Shown in pieces: positions 51,062-61,665 of a stretch of 64,000 bases of DNA. The stretch is from Planomicrobium soli (lineage in GTDB: Bacteria > Bacillota > Bacilli > Bacillales_A > Planococcaceae): positions 1-64,000 of the forward strand of contig NZ_PYAT01000013.1 of the NCBI RefSeq assembly GCF_003014655.1, read 5' to 3'. The notes under the pieces were generated by a model that saw only the letters and a list, made by a program, of their open reading frames with translations, was not told the DNA's origin and searched no databases. Every line of letters begins with the position of its first letter. Positions within the stretch are counted from its first letter, which is position 1. The translations under genes and the position numbers were made by a program.

Positions 51062-51961
51062 ATGGCTTTAAATGTAGAACAGGCAACAAAAAGGTTTGGC
51101 AATTTTACAGCTGTCGACAATGTTTCGTTAAAAGTTGAACGCGGAGAAATGCATGGGTTTCTTGGTGCTAATGGTGCTGGAAAGACGACAACATTCCGGA
51201 TGATTCTTGGGCTTCTGAATCCGAGCAGTGGACAAATTAGCTGGAATGGAAAAGCAATTACATATGCGACGAGCCCTGAAATCGGTTATTTGCCGGAAGA
51301 GCGGGGACTGTATCCGAAAATGAAAGTTGAAGACCAGTTGGTTTATTTAGCGGAGTTGCGAGCGATGCCGAAACGGGAAGCAAAACGTGAAATAGCAAAT
51401 TGGCTGGAACGTTTTGAAGTCCCCCATTATGCTTCTAAAAAAGTGGAGGAATTATCTAAAGGCAACCAGCAGAAAATTCAGCTGATCGCTTCGCTTTTAC
51501 ATAAACCTTCATTGCTGATTTTGGATGAACCGTTCAGCGGACTTGATCCGGTCAATGTGGAAATGTTAAAAAGCGCCATTTTGGATTTTCAGCAACAAGG
51601 GGCGACCATTGTGTTTTCCAGTCATCGCATGGATCATGTGGAAGAATTATGCGACGACATCAGTATTTTGGACAAAGGAAAAATGGTTTTGTCCGGTTCG
51701 ATCCGTGACGTGAAACGGTCTTTTGGCAAACAAAATGTACGCATTAAAATGGATGGTGATTTATCAGTTTTGATAAACGCAGAGGGTGTAGATAATTACA
51801 AAAAAACACATGACGGGGCCCTGTTTCAAATTGCTGATGAAGCAGCAGCGCAACTGCTTTTAACCGAGTCAATGAAATTAGGGGCGGTACGGCATTTTGC
51901 CATCGAAGAACCTTCGCTTGAAGAAATATTCATTGCAAAGGTGGGGAAAGCATATGCATAG
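51062..51961 (+). CDS. yhaQ: ABC transporter ATP-binding protein, NatA-like
   Basis: The 299-residue ATPase has Walker A GANGAGKTT, signature LSKGNQQK, Walker B LLILDEPFSGLDP and the H-loop FSSHRMDH. The C-terminal extra domain is that of the DUF4162 type found in NatA-like exporters. It overlaps yhaP by 8 bases. In B. subtilis the YhaQP pair resembles the NatAB sodium exporter; the substrate is unproven. Confidence 0.92.
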   Translation: MALNVEQATKRFGNFTAVDNVSLKVERGEMHGFLGANGAGKTTTFRMILGLLNPSSGQISWNGKAITYATSPEIGYLPEERGLYPKMKVEDQLVYLAELRAMPKREAKREIANWLERFEVPHYASKKVEELSKGNQQKIQLIASLLHKPSLLILDEPFSGLDPVNVEMLKSAILDFQQQGATIVFSSHRMDHVEELCDDISILDKGKMVLSGSIRDVKRSFGKQNVRIKMDGDLSVLINAEGVDNYKKTHDGALFQIADEAAAQLLLTESMKLGAVRHFAIEEPSLEEIFIAKVGKAYA

Positions 51962-53201
51962 TTTTTGGATCATCTTCAAGCAGGCATTTCTTACAAAAGC
52001 GACGACGAAATCTTTCATTATCACTACAGTAATTGTTTGCGCCTCTTTTTTCTTGCTGGCGAATATGTCAAAAATTCTAGATGTTTTTCAAGGAGAAGAT
52101 GAGGACCATGTTCTTTATATTGTGGATGAATCAGGAGAACTGGCTCCACGGCTGCAAGAACAATTACAATTGGCGGATAGAGATATTCAAGCAGTGCCCA
52201 CAGAGCAGACTGAAAAAGAACTGAAAGAAGGCATTGTGGCAGATACGGTGGAGGCTTATCTTGTGCTGGAACAAGGAGAAGAGCTGACGGCGCGCTATGT
52301 TACGAAATCAGCCAATGAGCTGGAAAACGGTTCTAATATTGAACAAGCGGTGCAGTCGCTGCAAACCATCTTGACTGCTGAAAAATTGAACTTGGACAAC
52401 AACCAAGTCGAGCAATTGTTTGCGCCAGCTCTGTTCGAACGGGAAGCAGTATCCGAATCTTCAAAATCGCAGGAAGAACTGAGCCAGGCAAGAGGGCTTG
52501 TTTACATCTTGATTATGCTAATTTACATCTCCGTCATTTATTATCCGAATATGATTGCGATGGAAGTCGCTACTGAAAAGTCTTCGCGCGTCATGGAGAT
52601 CTTAATTTCGAGCGTCTCGCCGGTCAAGCACATGTTTGCGAAAATTGCGGGCATCGGCACCCTTGGTATTTTGCAGATGTTGGCATTCGGGCTATCGGGC
52701 TTTATAGCCATCAAAACTGCTGGAACCAGTATGACAGAAGGGATTTACAGTGTTTTCGGTTTTGCGGATGTGAAAATCAGCACGTTTTTGTTTGCCGTCC
52801 TGTTTTTCTTATTGGGCTATTTCCTCTATGCGGTACTGGCTGCGCTGCTTGGTTCACTCGTCAGCCGGACAGAAGATGTCCAGCAATTGATGCTGCCGAT
52901 GATGCTGTTGATCATTGTAGCCTCGCTAATTGCTTTTTCCGGTATTTCCGTCCCGGAAGCGAACTTCGTGACCATTGCATCTTTCATCCCGTTCTTCGCC
53001 CCGCTGGTCATGTTTTTGCGTGTCGGCATGCTTGATGTTCCGCTATGGGAGCCGTTGCTGTCCATCGCCATCATGCTTGTGACCATCGGGCTTCTCGGCT
53101 GGCTTGGGGCGCGTGTCTACCGAGGGGGCGTACTGATGTATGGATCAGCTCAATCTCTAAAAGATATCCGGAAAGCGATTGCGTTAGGCAATAAAAAATA
53201 A
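51954..53201 (+). CDS. yhaP: ABC transporter permease, NatB-like
   Basis: The 415-residue permease has one N-terminal helix (about 17-36), a large extracellular domain, and five to six C-terminal helices, the usual ABC2_membrane_3 layout. EVATEKSSRVMEILISSVSP is the coupling-helix signature. ATG 51954 behind GGTGGGG is preferred; the frame extends 19 codons upstream inside yhaQ without support. Partner of YhaQ. Confidence 0.9.
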   Translation: MHSFWIIFKQAFLTKATTKSFIITTVIVCASFFLLANMSKILDVFQGEDEDHVLYIVDESGELAPRLQEQLQLADRDIQAVPTEQTEKELKEGIVADTVEAYLVLEQGEELTARYVTKSANELENGSNIEQAVQSLQTILTAEKLNLDNNQVEQLFAPALFEREAVSESSKSQEELSQARGLVYILIMLIYISVIYYPNMIAMEVATEKSSRVMEILISSVSPVKHMFAKIAGIGTLGILQMLAFGLSGFIAIKTAGTSMTEGIYSVFGFADVKISTFLFAVLFFLLGYFLYAVLAALLGSLVSRTEDVQQLMLPMMLLIIVASLIAFSGISVPEANFVTIASFIPFFAPLVMFLRVGMLDVPLWEPLLSIAIMLVTIGLLGWLGARVYRGGVLMYGSAQSLKDIRKAIALGNKK

Positions 53202-53202
53202 C

Positions 53203-53247
53203 CAAAAGCTGTTTGCAGAGGAGTTTTTTGCAAACAGTTTTTTTTCG
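53203..53247 (+). terminator. Terminator of yhaQP
   Basis: CTGTTTGCA (53209-53217) pairs with TGCAAACAG (53229-53237), then T8. Confidence 0.82.
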
Positions 53248-53302
53248 TTTGTTTCCATGGTAAAATTAGAACAAATATTCGGCTTTTTAAAGGGGTTTTA
53301 TT

Positions 53303-54520
53303 ATGGGACAAATTCGATTTATCCACGCGGCCGATCTGCATTTGGGCAGCCCGTTTACAGGTATGAAAGGGTTGCAAAAAGAGCAGTGGAAAAAGCTGAA
53401 AGACAGTACAATGGAAGCTTTTGACCAGCTTGTTGACTATGCTGTTGCGGAACGGCCAGACTTTTTGCTGATCGTCGGTGATATTTATGACGGAGAAGAC
53501 CGCAGCCTTCGTGCACAGCATCGATTCCAGCTGGGGATGAAGCGGCTGAAGGATGCGAAAATTCCAGTAGTGGTCAGTTACGGTAACCACGATCATCTAA
53601 GCGGCAAATGGAGCCGTTTTGAATTGCCGGAAAACGTGCATGTATTTGGCCCAGCTGTTTCGCAAATGGAGCTATCGACGGAAAACGGAGACGTTATTAT
53701 CACCGGCTTTAGCTACAGAGAACGGCATATTAAAGAATCGATGATTTCTGCTTATCCACCTGCTGAAAAACAGGAAACTTTTCATATAGGGATGCTGCAT
53801 GGCAGTATGGAAGGAAATACAGCACACGCTGTATATGCCCCTTTTACAAAAGAACAGCTGCTCAGCAAAAACTATGATTACTGGGCGCTTGGCCACATTC
53901 ACATGCGGCAGGAATTGCACCGGGAGCCTTCCATAGTTTATTCCGGCAATATCCAAGGGCGGCACATGGGCGAAACAGGGCAAAAAGGCTTTTACGATGT
54001 TATGTTGTCGAAAACAGAAACGAAGCTCTCTTTTGTGCCAGCGTCTGTCGTTCAATTTGACCGGCTTGTTATACCTTGTGGCAACATAATGCACATGAAC
54101 GAAGTGTTGGAAGCATGCCGGGAAGGTGCGAGTGACTATGCCGGCCGCTACGGTGCAGCCGTCATAGAGCTCGAATTTACCGGCATACATACAGAAGCGG
54201 CGGAGCTGTTTAACGAGATTCCAGAAATTGAACTGATTGAAACCATTCGTGAGGCGATAGAAGGCGACGGAGAATTTGTCTGGATTCACAGCCTTGCTTT
54301 TGAAGAAAGCGGGAATGATTTGCCGATATCGCCGTTTGGCGAACAAATCATCGGGGTGATCAAAAATTGGGACACGAACGAGTGGAAAGAAGCGCTGAAC
54401 GATCTTTACCGGCATCCAAAAGGCAGCCGGTTCCTTCATGCGCTAGATAGCGAGACCATTGAGGATTTCCGGGAAGGCGCTGTCCAAAAAATTCGCCGCA
54501 GCATACAAATAGGGGAGTAG
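53303..54520 (+). CDS. yhaO: Mre11/SbcD-like exonuclease subunit
   Basis: The 405-residue metallophosphoesterase carries the SbcD/Mre11 metal motifs HAADLHLGSPF, LIVGDIYDGED, VVSYGNHDHL, GMLHGS and ALGHIHM. It is expected to pair with the SMC-like ATPase encoded 4 bases downstream, forming a DNA-end processing complex comparable to SbcCD. AAAGGGG precedes the ATG. Confidence 0.92.
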   Translation: MGQIRFIHAADLHLGSPFTGMKGLQKEQWKKLKDSTMEAFDQLVDYAVAERPDFLLIVGDIYDGEDRSLRAQHRFQLGMKRLKDAKIPVVVSYGNHDHLSGKWSRFELPENVHVFGPAVSQMELSTENGDVIITGFSYRERHIKESMISAYPPAEKQETFHIGMLHGSMEGNTAHAVYAPFTKEQLLSKNYDYWALGHIHMRQELHREPSIVYSGNIQGRHMGETGQKGFYDVMLSKTETKLSFVPASVVQFDRLVIPCGNIMHMNEVLEACREGASDYAGRYGAAVIELEFTGIHTEAAELFNEIPEIELIETIREAIEGDGEFVWIHSLAFEESGNDLPISPFGEQIIGVIKNWDTNEWKEALNDLYRHPKGSRFLHALDSETIEDFREGAVQKIRRSIQIGE

Positions 54521-54524
54521 CCAC

Positions 54525-57362
54525 ATGAAAATAGACAAACTGATTATATACGGATTTGGTAGGCATGAAAACCGGACAATCGATGTTAACCCGCATATGT
54601 CTTTGTTTTACGGACCGAATGAAGCGGGCAAGACAACCATCCAGCAGTTTATCATCCAAACCTTATTTGGCTATCCAGCACGCAATCAAGCGAAAATACG
54701 ATATGAACCTAAATCAGGCGGAAAGTACGGGGGCCAAATTCATCTGGTTGACGAGAAATTCGGCCGAGTGATTATTGAGCGGGTAAAAGGAAAGTCGGCG
54801 GGTGATGTAACGGTCTTTTTTGAAGATGGTTCAAGGGGCGGCGAAGCAGAACTTAAAATGCTTCTGCGGGATTATGACCGAGCTGCATTCGAATCGGTTT
54901 TTTCATTTTCCATACATGAATTGCAAGGGCTGGAGAGGATGACTGAAGAAGAATTGAGCAGAACCTTGCTTGCTTCCGGGACTACAGGAATTGATGCCAT
55001 AACTAAAATGGAAAGCCACCTTGAAAAAGATATGGGACTCCTGTTCAAAAAGAACGGGCGCAATCCGGTAATGAACTTGCTGATTGAAGAACTCAGGGGA
55101 ATCGAAAGAGAACTTAAGGACTACCGGTCGGAAACGGAACTTTATAGTCCATATTTAAAACGAATTCACGAGATAGAAAACCGATTGGACGATATGACAG
55201 AAGAAGAAAAGCAGATTACGCATTACATGCGAAGCGCTGAAAAACAGCTTCAATCCCTGCCATTGCTCGAAAAGGCGGCAAGACTGGAGCAAGAGTTGAA
55301 AGAGCTTGAAGGAATCAACTTCCCGACTGATGGAAGTCGGCGCATGGAGCGGCTGCAAGACCGGATATCGGAAACAGTTGCTAAAATCGAATATACAGAA
55401 AACGAGTTAGGATTACTTGGCGATTTCAAGACTGCCCTTGAAGAGACAGAAGAGCTTGAGCAGTTGCTGGGCCGTGAATCGGAATGGCATCAGCTTCAAA
55501 TGCTGTACCGCCAAAAAAAGGACGAAACGATTAAACTGCTGGACGATCAAGACCGGCTTGTCAATCTGGTGGGCATGGCTGAAGAGGACGCGCTTCAAAG
55601 CGATGTATCATTGACCCATGAAGAACAGCTGATTTCCTACATACAGCAATTGGATATGGAGGATGAAGAAAGGCGGTTTACTGCCCGCCAACAGTCTGAA
55701 GAAAAGAGCGTAATGGCAAACGTCCAAAAACAATTAGATCTACTTTTGGATCATCGCCCGACAGACAGTGAAAGGCAAGAAGCTCGGCAATGGCCGGAGA
55801 CATCAATGCGGCTAGCAGAAGCAAAAGTTGCCAAGCGCTTAGAAAAATCTGCCGGTTCGAACACATTGGGCATCTGGTTGCTTGTACTTGGAGCACTTGG
55901 CATTCTCCTTGGATTGATGCAGGGAAATTACACAGTTGCCAGCCTGGCTTTTCTGGCAGGAGCAGCTGGTGTTTGGACAATCATGAAAAACGGAAAGTCC
56001 ACAAAATCGGAAGGCGGCTATGAAAAGCTGTTGCAGAAATATGCAGGAAGAGAAGCGGAGTTGGAAGCCCTTGTTCAACGGGTGAATGAATACGACCGGA
56101 AATTCAAAGAAGCGAAAGCCCAACTTGCGGCAAGTACAGAAAAATTGGAAACACTCGTACAGTCAACTTCAGGACAGCCGGCAAAACGGGCTTATGAGCA
56201 ATTTTTAAGGCAATTGCGGATTGATCCGCGTTCTAGCCGGGCGATGGTTTTGGACTTGTTTGAAAAATTACGGGAAATACAAGCCATTCACTCACGGCTT
56301 GGACGTTTGGAGCAAGATACAGTTATACTCGCCGACAAAGTAGACCACTGGCTGAAACAAGCGGAAACCGTCTCGGGAAGATCTCTTACTTCCGAAAGCT
56401 TGTATGCAGAACTGCGAAATGAATTTGCAGTGCGACAAAAGCAACAAGCAGAAAATCTAAAAAGAGAAGAAAAACAGAAGGAGCTTCAAGCCGAGTCCAA
56501 AAAGTTAACTGTTTTTCTAGAACAACTTAAAAAAGACATGCAGCTTTTGCTTGAGGAAGCAGCGGCTGCTGATGCGATAGAATTTTACCAATTTGCTGAA
56601 GCAATGGAGAAAAAAGAAGCCTTCTTGCAGGAGCTTGCGCCCATCCGATCGCAACTTGCTGTTATTGGCCGTATAGAGCTTCCTGTAGATTCGACTCCAG
56701 ATGCACTGACTGAGTTCTTATCTCAGCAAGAAGCAGCCTTAACAGAACTCAAAAGTGAACGAAACCGCTTGCTCGCTGAACTGGCCGATAAACAGCAAAC
56801 TACCCAAAAATTGTTGTCAAACGATGAATACGAAGAGAAGCTGCAGCAATTTGAAGAGAAAAAAGCTGAATTTGCCGACCTCGCAAAACACTGGGCGATA
56901 AACAAGTCAATCACTGAAGCGATCAAACAAACCATGAACGAATTAAAAGAAAAGAAATTGCCGTCAGTCATTGCTGATGCAGAAGCTTATTTTGCCAAAT
57001 TGACAGCCCACACCTATACCGGCTTAGAAATGAATCCTGCCGGTTTTTTTGAAGCTATAAGAGAAGATGGCATGCGCTTCCATATTATTGAACTGAGCCA
57101 AGCGACAAAAGAACAAGCGTATATTGCGCTCAGGCTAGCTCTTGCGGTATCCATGCAGCAGAGCCATCCATTTCCGATCGTAATAGATGATGCGTTTGTC
57201 CATTTTGATCGCAGCCGCCTCCAGCAAATGATAAACTTAATAACAGAGCTGCAAGAGAACCATCAATTTATTTATTTTACCTGTCACGAAACTATGCAGC
57301 AGGTTTGGCCGAATGCCCATGTTATTCATGTGGCAAACACAGAAAGGGGCGTGCACTCATGA
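54525..57362 (+). CDS. yhaN: SMC-like ATPase, Rad50/SbcC-related
   Basis: The 945-residue protein has an N-terminal Walker [15 protein letters not shown], long coiled coils interrupted near the centre by two membrane-like helices ([31 protein letters not shown]), and a C-terminal ABC part with signature [16 protein letters not shown] and Walker [13 protein letters not shown]. The central hydrophobic pair replaces a zinc hook, as in B. subtilis YhaN (also called SbcE). Works with YhaO in DNA-end handling. It overlaps yhaM by 4 bases. Confidence 0.92.
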   Translation: MKIDKLIIYGFGRHENRTIDVNPHMSLFYGPNEAGKTTIQQFIIQTLFGYPARNQAKIRYEPKSGGKYGGQIHLVDEKFGRVIIERVKGKSAGDVTVFFEDGSRGGEAELKMLLRDYDRAAFESVFSFSIHELQGLERMTEEELSRTLLASGTTGIDAITKMESHLEKDMGLLFKKNGRNPVMNLLIEELRGIERELKDYRSETELYSPYLKRIHEIENRLDDMTEEEKQITHYMRSAEKQLQSLPLLEKAARLEQELKELEGINFPTDGSRRMERLQDRISETVAKIEYTENELGLLGDFKTALEETEELEQLLGRESEWHQLQMLYRQKKDETIKLLDDQDRLVNLVGMAEEDALQSDVSLTHEEQLISYIQQLDMEDEERRFTARQQSEEKSVMANVQKQLDLLLDHRPTDSERQEARQWPETSMRLAEAKVAKRLEKSAGSNTLGIWLLVLGALGILLGLMQGNYTVASLAFLAGAAGVWTIMKNGKSTKSEGGYEKLLQKYAGREAELEALVQRVNEYDRKFKEAKAQLAASTEKLETLVQSTSGQPAKRAYEQFLRQLRIDPRSSRAMVLDLFEKLREIQAIHSRLGRLEQDTVILADKVDHWLKQAETVSGRSLTSESLYAELRNEFAVRQKQQAENLKREEKQKELQAESKKLTVFLEQLKKDMQLLLEEAAAADAIEFYQFAEAMEKKEAFLQELAPIRSQLAVIGRIELPVDSTPDALTEFLSQQEAALTELKSERNRLLAELADKQQTTQKLLSNDEYEEKLQQFEEKKAEFADLAKHWAINKSITEAIKQTMNELKEKKLPSVIADAEAYFAKLTAHTYTGLEMNPAGFFEAIREDGMRFHIIELSQATKEQAYIALRLALAVSMQQSHPFPIVIDDAFVHFDRSRLQQMINLITELQENHQFIYFTCHETMQQVWPNAHVIHVANTERGVHS

Positions 57363-58297
57363 CAAAAGGAATTACACAGCGGGCAGTAGGGGAAACAATC
57401 GACGAGTATTTGTTGATCAAACAATCCGTTAAGGGCGTCACAACAACGGGAAATCCCTTCATATCGCTCGTTCTGCAGGATAAAAGCGGAGATATCGAAG
57501 CGAAACTGTGGGATACAAAAGAAGAACAGGAAAAACTATTTGCTGCAGAAACCATTGTGCGGGTAGGAGGAGAAATCCATAATTACCGAGGGAAAAATCA
57601 ATTGCGCATCAAGAGCATCCGTCCGGCAAAACCGGAGGAGAATCAATCGATCGCTGATCTGATGCCATCTTCCGAAAAAAGCACCGATGAACTGTCAGAA
57701 GAAGTGATGAGTTACTTGTTTGAAATGCAGAATCCGCAAATTCAACGCATTACTCGACATATCTTGAAAAAGTATCAGCAACAGTTCTTCACATTCCCAG
57801 CAGCAACAAGAAACCACCACGATTACGTGTCTGGTCTTGCTGATCATGTTGTGTCGATGCTTCAATTAGGGAAAGCATTATGTGGTATTTATCCTACGCT
57901 AAACAAAGATTTGCTTTATGCCGGAATTATTCTGCATGACATCGGCAAAGTGTTTGAATTGTCCGGGCCTATTGCAACAACTTATACCGTTGAAGGGAAT
58001 TTGATCGGCCACATTTCCATTATGGTAACTGAAATTTCAAAAACGGCTGAGGAACTTGAAATAGACGGAGAAGAAGTGATGTTGCTTCAGCATCTCGTCT
58101 TGTCTCACCATGGCAAAGAAGAGTGGGGAAGTCCAAAACGCCCGATGATCAAGGAAGCGGAAATTCTTCACTATATTGATAATATTGATGCCAAAATGAT
58201 GATGCTTGACCGGGCACTTGGCAAAACAAAACCAGGGGAATTTTCGGAGCGCTTGTTTGCTCTGGATAATCGTTCGTTTTATAAACCGACAATTTAA
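57359..58297 (+). CDS. yhaM: 3'-5' exoribonuclease YhaM
   Basis: The 312-residue nuclease has an OB-fold N-terminus ([20 protein letters not shown]) and an HD domain with catalytic HD in [11 protein letters not shown] plus the conserved [17 protein letters not shown]. It trims RNA 3' ends in Firmicutes. ATG 57359 overlaps the yhaN stop (ATGA) and follows AAAGGGG; the length equals B. subtilis YhaM. It is the last gene of the yhaONM operon. Confidence 0.94.
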   Translation: MTKGITQRAVGETIDEYLLIKQSVKGVTTTGNPFISLVLQDKSGDIEAKLWDTKEEQEKLFAAETIVRVGGEIHNYRGKNQLRIKSIRPAKPEENQSIADLMPSSEKSTDELSEEVMSYLFEMQNPQIQRITRHILKKYQQQFFTFPAATRNHHDYVSGLADHVVSMLQLGKALCGIYPTLNKDLLYAGIILHDIGKVFELSGPIATTYTVEGNLIGHISIMVTEISKTAEELEIDGEEVMLLQHLVLSHHGKEEWGSPKRPMIKEAEILHYIDNIDAKMMMLDRALGKTKPGEFSERLFALDNRSFYKPTI

Positions 58298-58331
58298 AGA
58301 AAAACACGTTAATAAGAGAAGAAAAACGTCA

Positions 58332-58373
58332 AAAAACCCGCAGTTGTGGAATCGTCCACAACTGCGGGTTTTT
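58332..58373. terminator. Bidirectional terminator between yhaM and prsA
   Basis: A perfect 19-bp stem (58332-58350 with 58355-58373) with ATCG loop and A/T flanks. Confidence 0.94.
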
Positions 58374-58383
58374 ATTTGTAAAA

Positions 58384-59271
58384 TTATTGAGCAGGAGCAG
58401 CTTCAGCATTCAAGATGCTATCAAGTGCGCCTTTCAAGTCTTCATCTTTAATATCAACTTTTGCGTCTTCCAGCATTTTAGCGATTTTTGGAACTAGGGC
58501 AGCTTGATCGGCTTTCGCAACTGCCAAGTCAGTACGGATTGCTTCTTTTTGATCTTCTAGTGCAGGCTGGTCTTCCACTTTGCGTTTTTCAAGAACTTGA
58601 ATGATGTGGAAACCGTGTTGAGATTGAACCGGCTCGCTAATCTCGTCAACTTCTAAGTTGAACGCAGCTTCTTCAAATTCAGGAACCATTGCGCCAGCGC
58701 CAAACCAATCAAGATTACCGCCGTTAGCGCCTGATCCTGGATCAGTAGAGTTTTCTTCAGCCAATTTAGCGAAGTCAGCTCCTTCATCCAATTGTTTTTT
58801 AATATCAGCTGCAGCCTCTTCATCAGCAACTAGGATATGGCGGGCATTAAGCTCTGTGCCTTGTCGGTCATATTGTTGTTGAATTTCTTCATCAGTTACT
58901 TCAACGTCCTCAGTCAAAGCTTTTTCCTGAAGCAAATTCAATCGAATGATTTTTTTGTAGCTTTCTTCTGTCTGGTTGTTTTGCGCAAGGAATTGATCGA
59001 AGCTTTCGCCCATTTCTTCTTGTGATTTTTGGTATTCTGCGTCAACTTCTTTGTCAGTGACTTCGTACTTTTCGCCGAGTACTTTTTCAATCATCAAGAT
59101 TTGAACGGCTTGTTCACCAACTGAAGTCTTCATTTCTTCGTAAAGCTCGTTTTTGGTGATATCTCCTACTTCGGAAGATACAACAACTTCGCTGTCTGAA
59201 CCGTTGCCACTGCATGCAGATAAAGCTAAAACTGATGCAGCCAAAGTAACTGTTAAAAATGATTTTTTCAT
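58384..59271 (-). CDS. prsA: Foldase lipoprotein, peptidyl-prolyl isomerase
   Basis: The 295-residue extracytoplasmic lipoprotein helps secreted proteins fold. It has signal peptide [20 protein letters not shown] (lipid Cys20), an N-terminal chaperone arm, and a parvulin domain at about 135-225 ([47 protein letters not shown]). The start at 59271 follows GGGAG; five more in-frame codons upstream are unlikely. Usual length and context for Bacillales. Confidence 0.95.
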   Translation of the reverse strand: MKKSFLTVTLAASVLALSACSGNGSDSEVVVSSEVGDITKNELYEEMKTSVGEQAVQILMIEKVLGEKYEVTDKEVDAEYQKSQEEMGESFDQFLAQNNQTEESYKKIIRLNLLQEKALTEDVEVTDEEIQQQYDRQGTELNARHILVADEEAAADIKKQLDEGADFAKLAEENSTDPGSGANGGNLDWFGAGAMVPEFEEAAFNLEVDEISEPVQSQHGFHIIQVLEKRKVEDQPALEDQKEAIRTDLAVAKADQAALVPKIAKMLEDAKVDIKDEDLKGALDSILNAEAAPAQ

Positions 59272-59418
59272 TATTTTCGCTCCCAACTTTCTTTCTTGAT
59301 GCCAGTGTTACTATACCATAAAAGCTTAAAAAATCAAAAAGTTTCGTTAAGGATAAGTCCGGGTAAACAAAAAAGCTGATAAGTAAATACTGCATCAAAA
59401 AACATTCTCTAAATAAAA

Positions 59419-59448
59419 AAGTTCATTTGCCAAAAGGCAAATGAACTT
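59419..59448 (-). terminator. Terminator of the 61-residue membrane protein gene
   Basis: AAGTTCATTTGCC and GGCAAATGAACTT form a perfect 13-bp stem with AAAA loop, overlapping the stop codon. Confidence 0.88.
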
Positions 59449-59632
59449 ATGGAGTAAATTCTACGCCAACGTATAGTGATACCAGTAATATTGTGATTAA
59501 TATATTGATCGTCCGGAATATTTTCTGATGATTTTCTTCAGGAATCTCCCGTGAAGTTACCAGCGCTAGTGTCATGCGATTAATTTGAAATAAGTAAAAT
59601 ACAGAGAAAACAACTACAAAGCCGATTAACAT
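59447..59632 (-). CDS. Small two-helix membrane protein
   Basis: The 61-residue protein has hydrophobic segments at about 2-15 and 40-58, joined by a charged loop SREIPEENHQK. A strong GGGGAGG site precedes the ATG and a terminator follows, so the gene is real. It lies between prsA and hpr where B. subtilis has small genes (yhaK/yhaL region), but I cannot assign orthology. Confidence 0.68.
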   Translation of the reverse strand: MLIGFVVVFSVFYLFQINRMTLALVTSREIPEENHQKIFRTINILITILLVSLYVGVEFTP

Positions 59633-59692
59633 GAATTTCCTCCCCTCTGAACTTAGGTACTAGTATAGCAAATTCGGGAAGAAAAAACAGGT

Positions 59693-60238
59693 TCAGGCCA
59701 TCGGCTGGGGCACAAGAATTTCAAAACCGGTGTCTGTTTCTTCAATTAGTGCGTGTTTTGGAGAACGCGCTAAATTCCGCATATAAATCAAATCGGGAAC
59801 ACATAAACCGCAATGGTAAGCTAAAAGCATAGCGAAATAATGGCTGAAAGCGGGCATTGAGATGCTGGCAGCTATGATAGCCGCATTGATCAGAAAGAAA
59901 GGGGTGACCAACGTCAGGATAAAGCGTTTTTTGGCGACAGGTTCTGCAATCTTTAATGTAATGATGGGCATCAACCCCATTTGTTTTGTTAACATTAGCC
60001 GAATGCATTTGCGGCATCCGAAGAGCGGGATGAAATGGCACATTTTGTGCAGAGGATAAATCCCTAAGGTTGCTAAAATAAATAACAGAAAGTGCTGATC
60101 AGATAAAGGAGCGGTATAAATAATATTAAGTGCGATATAGAAGCTGATGAATACACCAACTCCGATAAGTGCAGACAGCAAAAATAACCGCTCAAATCCG
60201 TACTGTTTTTTTACATTTATAGTTTTCCAGCAATGCAT
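59693..60238 (-). CDS. DUF3267-like membrane protein
   Basis: The 181-residue protein has four to five transmembrane helices. The motif PLHKMCHFIPLFG after the second helix corresponds to the HExxH-like element of DUF3267 proteins, but here the Glu is Lys, so protease activity is doubtful. ATG 60238 is 9 bases after AGGAG, while ATG 60247 abuts it. The closest B. subtilis counterpart by position may be YhaJ; not certain. Confidence 0.68.
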   Translation of the reverse strand: MHCWKTINVKKQYGFERLFLLSALIGVGVFISFYIALNIIYTAPLSDQHFLLFILATLGIYPLHKMCHFIPLFGCRKCIRLMLTKQMGLMPIITLKIAEPVAKKRFILTLVTPFFLINAAIIAASISMPAFSHYFAMLLAYHCGLCVPDLIYMRNLARSPKHALIEETDTGFEILVPQPMA

Positions 60239-60343
60239 ATTTTGCATCTCCTACAAGTGAGAATTCTCTTATGAGTCGATACATACAATACAACGATTTC
60301 CACAGAAAAGCAACCATAAAATCGCCATATTTTCACTCTTCTT

Positions 60344-60904
60344 CTACTGTTTTTCGCCGATCTGGATGATGTGATTTTCTTCGCTGAAACGGTTTTCGAT
60401 GTTCTTGAAGGAAGCTTCGAAGATTTCCATAAAGTCATCGCCATAGATATTGCGGATTACGGCCATTACATCCATGAACTCTGGAAATCTTCCGTATAAT
60501 TCGCGTAAAGGCAAGGATCCTTCAATGACTGAATGAGGAGTATCGTGGTATTTCTCGATCATTTCCTGCATCAATTCTTCACCTTTTTTTGTCAATTCAA
60601 CATATGTATTGCGTTTATCGGTATCGCGTTTTGAGAAAGCCAATAATTCGCGTTCTTCTAGTTTTTTAGAAAAATTAAAGGCTGTCGATACGTGCATAAC
60701 ACCAAACTTAGCGACATCTGAAATAGAAGCGCCTTTCAGATGGTACGAGATCCACAAAATATGGTGTTCGTTGATGTTCAAATCATATGGTTTTATCCAC
60801 AACTGCCAATCTTTTTCTACCGCTTTCCATAACGCTTTTGATAGCTGGCCAATGCGTTGGCTAAAAAGCATGGCTTCTTTCATCGTGTATTCTCGTTCGC
60901 TCAT
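60344..60904 (-). CDS. hpr: MarR-family transition-state regulator Hpr (ScoC)
   Basis: The 186-residue winged-helix repressor is very like B. subtilis Sco[40 protein letters not shown]. In Bacillus it represses protease and sporulation genes; here, without sporulation genes in view, control of secreted proteases and transport is the likelier role. The leader has GGGGGAAAG upstream of ATG. An extended -10 promoter lies at 60941. Confidence 0.93.
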   Translation of the reverse strand: MSEREYTMKEAMLFSQRIGQLSKALWKAVEKDWQLWIKPYDLNINEHHILWISYHLKGASISDVAKFGVMHVSTAFNFSKKLEERELLAFSKRDTDKRNTYVELTKKGEELMQEMIEKYHDTPHSVIEGSLPLRELYGRFPEFMDVMAVIRNIYGDDFMEIFEASFKNIENRFSEENHIIQIGEKQ

Positions 60905-60940
60905 TTAGGCACCAACTTTCCCCCGAAAGTATTTTCTCTT

Positions 60941-60969
60941 ATTATAGCAATAAAGCAACTACTATTAAA
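60941..60969 (-). promoter_or_regulatory. Promoter of hpr with extended -10
   Basis: On the minus strand TGC-TATAAT (60941-60949) with a weak -35 TTTAAT (60964-60969). ACTATT/AATAGT (60961-60966, 60975-60980) flanks the -35 and may be an operator. Confidence 0.55.
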
Positions 60970-61054
60970 GTGTGAATAGTAAAAAAATTTTTAAATAAAA
61001 AATATCGTCAAAAGCCGGGTGTGAAATTATAGAAAAATCAGACTTTTTACGATA

Positions 61055-61099
61055 AAAAGAATGCCGGCAACCTTCAAAAAAGGTGTCGGCATTCTTTTT
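61055..61099 (-). terminator. Terminator of yhaH
   Basis: AAAAAGAATGCCG...AACCTT pairs with AAGGT...CGGCATTCTTTTT (two-base internal mismatch). Confidence 0.85.
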
Positions 61100-61532
61100 A
61101 TTTATCGCTGTCGGAATTGTTGTTTTTATCTTTGTCGTCTTTGTTATCTTTGCTGTCATCATTCTTATCATCTTTGTTATCTTTACTGATCGATTTTTGA
61201 AGCTCTTCAATTGATTTTTGGATAGCCATAATTTCAAGTTGAAGATGTTCTTTAGCAGGAACAGTGCCATGTTGCCATGCCTCCATCGATTTTTTCAATT
61301 CGTCCATAGCAGCTGGGAACTGGGTTTTTGTTTCGGCCGATAAAGCTGCTACTGATTCTTTCAAATCATTAACTTTCTCTTTTACATCGGATAATCTTTC
61401 TTTCCAATCAGTGGAAGTGGATTTCACTGAAGTTCGAAGATCTTTTCCGGATTGTGGAGTCGTGAATAATGTCGCTGCAGCTCCTGCTGCTAGCCCTGTC
61501 GCAAGTCCAATAAAAAAATTTGATGCTTTCAT
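61098..61532 (-). CDS. yhaH: YtxH-domain protein
   Basis: The 144-residue protein has an N-terminal membrane segment (FFIGLATGLAAGAAATLFTT), the YtxH signature TPQSGKDLR, an amphipathic helical middle, and an Asp/Lys/Asn-rich low-complexity tail of about 30 residues (repeats of KDNKDD). General stress or envelope role is suspected for the family. Its place between hpr and trpP is conserved. Confidence 0.87.
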   Translation of the reverse strand: MKASNFFIGLATGLAAGAAATLFTTPQSGKDLRTSVKSTSTDWKERLSDVKEKVNDLKESVAALSAETKTQFPAAMDELKKSMEAWQHGTVPAKEHLQLEIMAIQKSIEELQKSISKDNKDDKNDDSKDNKDDKDKNNNSDSDK

Positions 61533-61615
61533 AAGCCAAACGCCCCTTTCATCTATACCGTTCTTTTCCTTTATTCTACTTAATTAAAACATAAAAATGA
61601 ATAGGGATTCAACGA

Positions 61616-61655
61616 AAAAAGCTTTCCACCGGTTTTATCGGTGAAAAGCTTTTGG
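61616..61655 (-). terminator. Terminator of trpP
   Basis: AAAAGCTTTCCACCG pairs with CGGTGAAAAGCTTTT (one mismatch), then T-rich on the minus strand. Confidence 0.82.
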
Positions 61656-61665
61656 TTTATAGGCT

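Noticed and set aside
61098-61190. Short tandem repeats (CTTTGTCGTC/CTTTGTTATC type) taken at first for a DNA repeat array
   Set aside because: They code for the Asp/Lys/Asn-rich tail of YhaH and have no regular spacers, so neither a CRISPR array nor a repeat locus.
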